64,000 nucleotides of DNA, taken from Heterohyrax brucei (lineage: Eukaryota; Chordata; Mammalia; Hyracoidea; Procaviidae). The position numbers and the translations under genes are program-made. Below, piece by piece: positions 58,870 through 64,000 of this stretch. Location: the NCBI GenBank assembly GCA_028571685.1, contig CM053140.1, positions 22,301,501 through 22,365,500 of the forward strand, given 5' to 3'. Under the pieces are notes generated by a model, which worked only from the letters and a program-made list of their open reading frames with translations, was not told where the DNA came from and did no database searches. Each line of letters opens with the position of its first letter. The first letter of the stretch is position 1.

Positions 58870-59470
58870 TTTTTGTTTTTTGTCTGGACCATGGAGGAGG
58901 GTACTGCAGCCATCCTCGTGAGAGATGTTGGTGGCCTGCATGAAGACTGAGGGAATGCACACGCACTGAATACAAGGACCTATGAGATATTCGGGAGGCA
59001 GAAGAGATAGCCTGTGGTGACGATGGACATGGGAGGTGACGAATAAGAAGCACAAAGGTTGGCACATCAGGACCTGCATTTGGTGACAGGGGAAGGAGCA
59101 GTTTCAGGATGATGAGGACTTCTCGGTGGCCATGTTGGGGCCAAGCAGTCTAAGTAATGTCCCAGAAGGGGAGTGGGCAAGGGGTATGGATTTGGACACC
59201 CAGAGTTGGTCAGCAGAATCCACACAAATAGATGAGTTCACTCAGCAAATTAAGAACAATACAGGAAGGGTTTGATACAAATAATGGTAGAGAAATGACT
59301 TCATTATCAATTAGAGCCTGAGGCCTTTCTTACTTGTGGGCTTGGCTGTGAGGACAGGTGACAGAGAGGATGCTGGGAAGGACATGGAAGTGACAGCTTC
59401 TGCAGAAGAAACACCAGAATGGAAATTTAAGGAGAAATCTGTCTCAGGATGTGGCAGTGGCTAGTATGGA
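58870..59470. other. No recognised feature
   Basis: No repeat boundary or domain recognised before the LTR. Confidence 0.35.
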
Positions 59471-59478
59471 TGAGGTAC

Positions 59479-59967
59479 TGTCTTAGTCATGTGGTGCTGC
59501 TCCAACAGAAATATCACAAGTGAATGGTTTTTCAAAGAGAAATTTTATTCTGCCAGCATCCAGTAGACTACAAATCCAAATTCAGATCCAGAGGAAGGCT
59601 TTCCCTGTTGGCTCTGGAACAACGTCCTTGTCTTCCATCTCCCCCTGGTTGGGGAGCGTCTAAAGCACAGGCACCCAAGGTCCTTCTTCAAGGACATGCT
59701 CTGCTTCCGCTACTGCTTCTTGTTGCTATGAGGTCTCCAAATCTCTCTGCTGGCTTCTTTCTTTTATATCTCAAAGGATTGCTTCAAGGCATAACACAAT
59801 CTTACACACTGAGTCCTGCCTCACCAACACAACTGTCACCAACCCTCCCTCATGAACATCACAGACGAAAGGTTTACAACATATAGGAACATCACACAAT
59901 ATCAGGAATCATGGTCTAGCCAAATTCCTTCACATGTCTTCAGGAGCACACAATTCAAACCATGACA
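59479..59967 (-). mobile_element. MaLR-like solo LTR, antisense
   Basis: TGTCTTAGTCATGTGGTGCT at the left (3' end in reverse) and CAATTCAAACCATGACA at the right (5' end in reverse). GGTAC at 59,474-59,478 and GATAC at 59,968-59,972 fit a 5-bp target duplication with one change. Confidence 0.8.
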
Positions 59968-59974
59968 GATACTA

Positions 59975-61680
59975 AGGATGGAAATGTACAGTTCTCTGAG
60001 ACACTCTCAGCCCAGAATCAGAGCATCATCCTCAAGCAGGTGGGCAAAGAAGACAGATTCTTGTTATCTCCAAGTGGAGCCACAATCTATGCATGTCTAC
60101 TGTAGCACCTTTTCCTTTTCTGACAGTAAGTGGTGGTGGAGGAGGGGTTGGCAGGTCTAGAAGCTCCTATTGCTCAGGAGATGTGGAGTGGTACCCCATT
60201 ACAGGGATATTGAGGTCTGTTATTATTAGAGGAGGTATTGGCTGACACACAGTTGGTATCACCTTCAGATGGGATAATGAAGGGGTAGTGAAAGACACTC
60301 AGTGTAGAGGCCACCTGGTCACAGAAGAGATGGTGGCTAGACCATCACAGTAGTGATTCCTTCAAAGAATGAAAGGACACATAACCGCCTTCTGCCCGGG
60401 AGAAAAAGGCCTTGCTCAAAGCCCTCTAAAATGAAGTCTAGATGCAAGTGTGAATGGGACTACATATCTGCCTAGTAGGACCCACCCAGCAAGGGGAGAA
60501 GATCGCCTCCCCAGAAGGGCCTCTTATCGCTAATACTGAGACTGTCCCTGTTCAGTGGTTAGGGGCCCAACTGGGCACCCCACAGGCCAACTAGTTCAGG
60601 TCCCAATAAAGCCATTCTCTATCCAGCCTAGGGCCCTTAGAGTCAGGGTGGATAGCTTAGATGGCATCTACTCTGGTTGTTTCCCCATCTTTCCTGGGCA
60701 TGGGGAATGAAAATGAGGGGAACGGAAAGAAAGAGAGTCCCACAGAGAGGAATTTTGAGACTCTTTAGGGGTTGATCAGAAAAGATAAAGAAGAAATGAG
60801 ACAGGTGAAGAGTTAGATTTGGGTTTAAAATGGGTGCACCAGACTTCTTTATCTGGAAAGATTTCCTGGGGACAGAAGTGAATACTGTGGTGGTTAAGGC
60901 TTTGTGAACTTGGCCAGACAACGATTCTCCATGTTTGGCAGCTATATCAAGCATCAGGGGGCCGGGCCTGTGGTGGCTTCATGTCCCTCAGCTCTCATCT
61001 TCAGCCTTCCACCACTTAGTCCTGTCTCCCCACATTGCCACCAGCTCCTGCTGTCTTCTCTTTTTGCATCCGGTTCCTGGGACTTGAACTAGCAGCCGTT
61101 GGATTCATCAACCCTTACAGCTGGTGAGTGAGAATGCTATTCCCTGACAGACCGATCCTGGATTTGTAAGCTCCTGAAGCTCTGTGAGTCACCAGAAACC
61201 TTGCAGTCTTGCCCACAAGCTTGGGATCTGCCCACCTACATAGGCTGTGACATAGAACTCTAATCTCTGACTTGCTGACATTGGTTTCACCAGCTCCCAT
61301 AGCCATGTAAAACTTGTGCCTGGACTTGGGACAGTTCAGCTTCTACAACCTTGTGAGCCGTATCTCTTAAATATATCTTTAGTCTTGCATGTCGTAAGTT
61401 ACTGGTCTTCCTTCTGTAGAAAATACAGCTGAAGTAAAACACCCAAAAGAAATGCACTCCTTGGGCAGAGGAAGGCTGGAGTGAATTCAGTGACACCAGT
61501 AAGCAATCAATCCTTTTGACAGGCTCTACAGAGTCTAGACGTACCAGCGGGGCAAATGTCTCCTGAATTTCACCTCTGTTGAGGACGCTGTACATGGCAG
61601 GACTCAAAAGAAACTGACCAGATACCTCGGGTCTGGGAGCTCTTTTGTCAGCCTCGCCAGCTTTCTTTTCAAGGTCTTAC
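59975..61680. other. Mostly unrecognised; possible LTR-like piece near 60,900-61,400
   Basis: 60,900-61,400 has pyrimidine-rich text ending in CTTAAATATATCTTTAGTCT, reminiscent of an LTR 3' region, but no ends could be fixed. The rest holds nothing I recognise. Confidence 0.3.
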
Positions 61681-61684
61681 CTGA

Positions 61685-61843
61685 TCGAAAACCCCACTGG
61701 CATATTGGGTGAGTACTGCTGCTAATCAAAAGATTGGCAGTTGAGATCCTCCAGGTACTCCTTGGAAACTCTACAGAGAAGTTATCCTCTGTCTTATAGG
61801 GTCGCTATGTATCATAATTCAGTTGACAGCAACGGGATTTGGG
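61685..61843 (+). repeat. AfroSINE-type SINE (+)
   Basis: CGAAAACCCCACTGGCATAT head, GGTACTCCTTGGAAACTC body, and CAGTTGACAGCAACGGGATT end. Confidence 0.88.
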
Positions 61844-62074
61844 GGTACCTAAGTGAGTTCAGTTTGCATCAAGATTAGAGGAGGCCAACAGTATTATTAC
61901 TGAGCAAGGGCCCAAGATGGTGAGAAAAGAGGACCAAATGAGCAGGAGGGCCCAAGAGGCTGAAGGAAAGTGTGGGCAGATTGGAGGTGGGGTGGACAAT
62001 TGGTCATCATATTGCACTTACCAGGTGCTGCTGGATCCTGTCAGTCAAAGTAGCCCAGGCATCCTATGTTCATC

Positions 62075-62593
62075 TGTCATGGATTGAATTGTGTCCCCCC
62101 CAAAACAGGTGTAGCCACCTGACCATGATTCCCTGTGTTCTGTGATCGTCCCCTATTTTGCGATTTTGCTGTGCTGCATGCTAAAGGATTAGGGTGGGAC
62201 TGTAAATCCCGAAGATCACCTCCATTCTCCATTGTAAAGGGCGTTTCCTTGGAGTAAGGGGGTTGGCCCACCCTTAATCCTTTTGTCCTATAAAAGATAA
62301 AACAAAAAAGAAGCAAGCACAGAATTGGGAACCTCACACCATCAAGAAAGCAGCACCAGGGAAAGAGCACATCCTTCAGACTTGAGGTCCCTGTGCCAAG
62401 ATGCTCACTGGACAAAGACTGATACAATAACAGAATTTACTCTAGAGCTGACAAGGGGGAAAGTTGTCCCCTGGAGCAGACATCCTGAATTTGGACTTCA
62501 AGCCTATGGGACTGTGTAAGGAATAAACCTTCCTTTGTTAAAGCCATCCACTCTGTGGTATTTCTGCTAGAGCAGCCCTAGCTGACTAAAACA
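62075..62593 (+). mobile_element. MaLR-like solo LTR (+)
   Basis: TGTCATGGATTGAATTGTGT start, GGAATAAACCTTCC signal near 62,520, GTGGTATTTCTGCTAGAGCA, and an ACTAAAACA end. It is the closest relative in the window of the LTR at 11,636. The flanks TCATC and CCACC do not form a clean duplication. Confidence 0.8.
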
Positions 62594-62739
62594 CCACCTG
62601 TGCAATAAAGGTTGGTGATGGTGAAGTTCAGAGTGAACAAAACCAGAGAAGACTCAGTAGCTATCCTAGGGAGGAAGAAAAAGTTGTCCCTGTGGACCTT
62701 AGTAATGGCTAAGGTTGCCTGCATAGTCACCCATCGTGG

Positions 62740-63130
62740 ACATGTTTCAGTCGAGCTTCAGACTAAAACAGACTAAGAAGGAAGACTTGGTGGTCTAGTT
62801 GTGAATAAAATCAGCCAGTGAAAAGCTTATAAATAGTAACGGAACATTGTCTGAGATAATGCTGAAGAGGAGCCCTTCTGGTTGGAAAGCACTAAAATGA
62901 AGACTGGGGAAGAGCTTACTCCTCAAACAAGAGTCATTTTTAATGATATGGATCGAGTCAAGCTTTCGGAACCTTCATTTGCTGATGTTGCAGGACTCAA
63001 AATGAGAAACAGCTGTAAATATCCATTAAGAATCAGAATCCGACATGCAGGAAGTATGAGTGTTGGAACAGTGGAAACTCAAAAATGAAATGCAATGCAT
63101 AAACACTAATATTCTAGGCATTACCAAAGC
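62740..63130 (+). mobile_element. RTE/BovB-like LINE copy G, 5' region
   Basis: Matches the 5' leader of copy B: GAAGACTGGGGAAGAGCTTA and CTCAAAATGAGAAACAGCTG, then the start of the endonuclease region. A 68-codon frame at 62,882-63,088 is this leader, not a gene. It is truncated soon after. Confidence 0.7.
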
Positions 63131-63229
63131 AGGGTAGGAAGCAAAGCATTCAGGAACCCTGGTTTAAAATAGGAAGAAATTAGGCAGCCAGAAAGAATTC
63201 TTTCATACAATTCACATTTCCCTTTTGTT

Positions 63230-63700
63230 TTTCACTTGTCTTAAAAATCCCTAAGCTTTCTCTACCTAGCTTCTGATAGGAAGTCACACATTACCTGACA
63301 GGAACCACTGACATAATACCTTTAGAGCTTCTCCTTACAGCTTCTTTTCTAGGAGGCACCAAGTAGAAGAGGCCACTGAAAGGGCCAATGGGGACCCCTT
63401 GCTGAGCTGACAACTGAGAGTTCCCTGGAACCCAGATTGTATACGGCCCACTCCAGGATGGGTGCCCCTCCCAACTGCTCTCATTGGTCCCCTGACCCCA
63501 CACCCAGCATGTAGCTTCTCCTATAAACCTCCCATTTTTGCCTGACCAATCTGGACCAACTTAAAGAATGAGTATGTTACCTGTCTCCTGTGCTGCCTGT
63601 ATCACAGATGTAAAGGTTTTGATCACTCGCCCAGATACTGTCTCAGAGACTGGCTTTGCAGGCAGCTAATGAGAATTTGGAAACTTTGTCCGGTAACAAT
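63230..63700 (+). mobile_element. Possible LTR at right edge
   Basis: It has an ATTGG (CCAAT-type) box at 63,483 and CTATAAACC at 63,521, spaced as in a retroviral U3. It ends GGTAACA at 63,698. A primer-site-like sequence follows at 63,702. The left end is not fixed and no second LTR is in the window. Confidence 0.35.
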
Positions 63701-63701
63701 T

Positions 63702-63719
63702 TGGCAACTCAGCCACGAG
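63702..63719 (+). other. Possible tRNA-Arg-type primer-binding site
   Basis: TGGCAACTCAGCCACGAG matches the arginine-type primer site (TGGCGAGCCAGCCAGGAG) at 14 of 18 positions by eye. It sits just after a CA end. Confidence 0.3.
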
Positions 63720-64000
63720 GCATACCGTGCCTGGGCTCGATGACCTCCTGGAGGAACAAAGGGGCTGGTTGGGCTCCGTAAGCAGCTGCAACACTTAAGA
63801 CCTCCAGTGACTCCTTTCCCCACTGTTGGACATCGTCAGCTTCTCAACAAGCACTGTCTAGGGGTGAGTGACCAACCTTTTCGTTTCTCCTCTCCCTCTT
63901 CTCTTCTGGGGTGGCTTTTTCTTTTCCTAAATTTTTTTTGGTTTGTGGACCTCTGCCAAGACAGGAACCACCTTGGATTACACAGTTACCACATGCTATC

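Noticed and set aside
62882..63088. 68-codon frame as a small protein
   Set aside because: It matches the RTE 5' leader also present in copy B at about 2,800-3,130.

Overview
The window looks like mammalian nuclear DNA from an afrotherian, most likely an elephant or close relative. The evidence is its repeats. There are many copies of a tRNA-headed SINE of the afrotherian type, with GGAAACCCTGGTGGC near the 5' end and a 3' end related to the RTE tail. There are RTE/BovB-like LINEs ending in (CAA)n, old mariner copies, MaLR-like LTRs and one class II endogenous retrovirus. I found no intact protein-coding gene. Nearly every long open frame is a shadow of a repeat or a piece of a pseudogene. 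The species call is inference from repeat types recalled from knowledge; no database was searched.

Layout. 1-960: end of a MARK-like kinase pseudogene (spacer and KA1 domain) facing an inverted UBA fragment. 1.3-6.2 kb: two RTE copies and a mariner copy. 6.2-11.3 kb: sparse, mostly unrecognised. 11.3-15.1 kb: a duplicated block (S1) with an LTR and two SINEs. 15.1-18.4 kb: RTE, SINE and an unrecognised GC-rich then T-rich stretch. 18.4-34.1 kb: the main cluster, a tandem array of broken, intronless MARK-like kinase units (kinase, UBA, spacer, KA1). The units are separated by a repeated 3' flank and an LTR-like element in antisense. One unit has its kinase C-lobe/UBA/spacer module in three tandem copies, and another is split by an antisense RTE. 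35.2-37.1 kb: second copy of the duplicated block (S2). 37.2-41.4 kb: mariner fragments, ERV-like repeats, and an RTE carrying a nested retroposon with a clear 12-bp target duplication.

42.1-43.2 kb: another copy of that retroposon. 45.44-48.26 kb: a class II (ERVK-like) provirus, internally deleted from early gag to late env. It has both LTRs, a lysine-tRNA-type primer site, a polypurine tract, a 28-bp tandem repeat in its leader and a 24-bp palindrome found only in the 5' LTR. 48.9-53.7 kb: LTRs, SINEs and an RTE tail. 54.2-54.4 kb: a GC-rich patch with ETS-like and CTCF-like motifs. 55.0-57.5 kb: RTE split by an LTR, then the third copy of the duplicated block (S3). 58.7-63.1 kb: SINEs, two LTRs and an RTE 5' piece. 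63.2-64 kb: a possible LTR and primer site entering from the right edge.

Functionally this is repeat- and pseudogene-rich DNA. Its most unusual content is the amplified MARK-like kinase family and the repeat architecture of the provirus. All kinase copies seen here carry stops, frameshifts or lost catalytic residues, so no working pathway can be assembled from the window.
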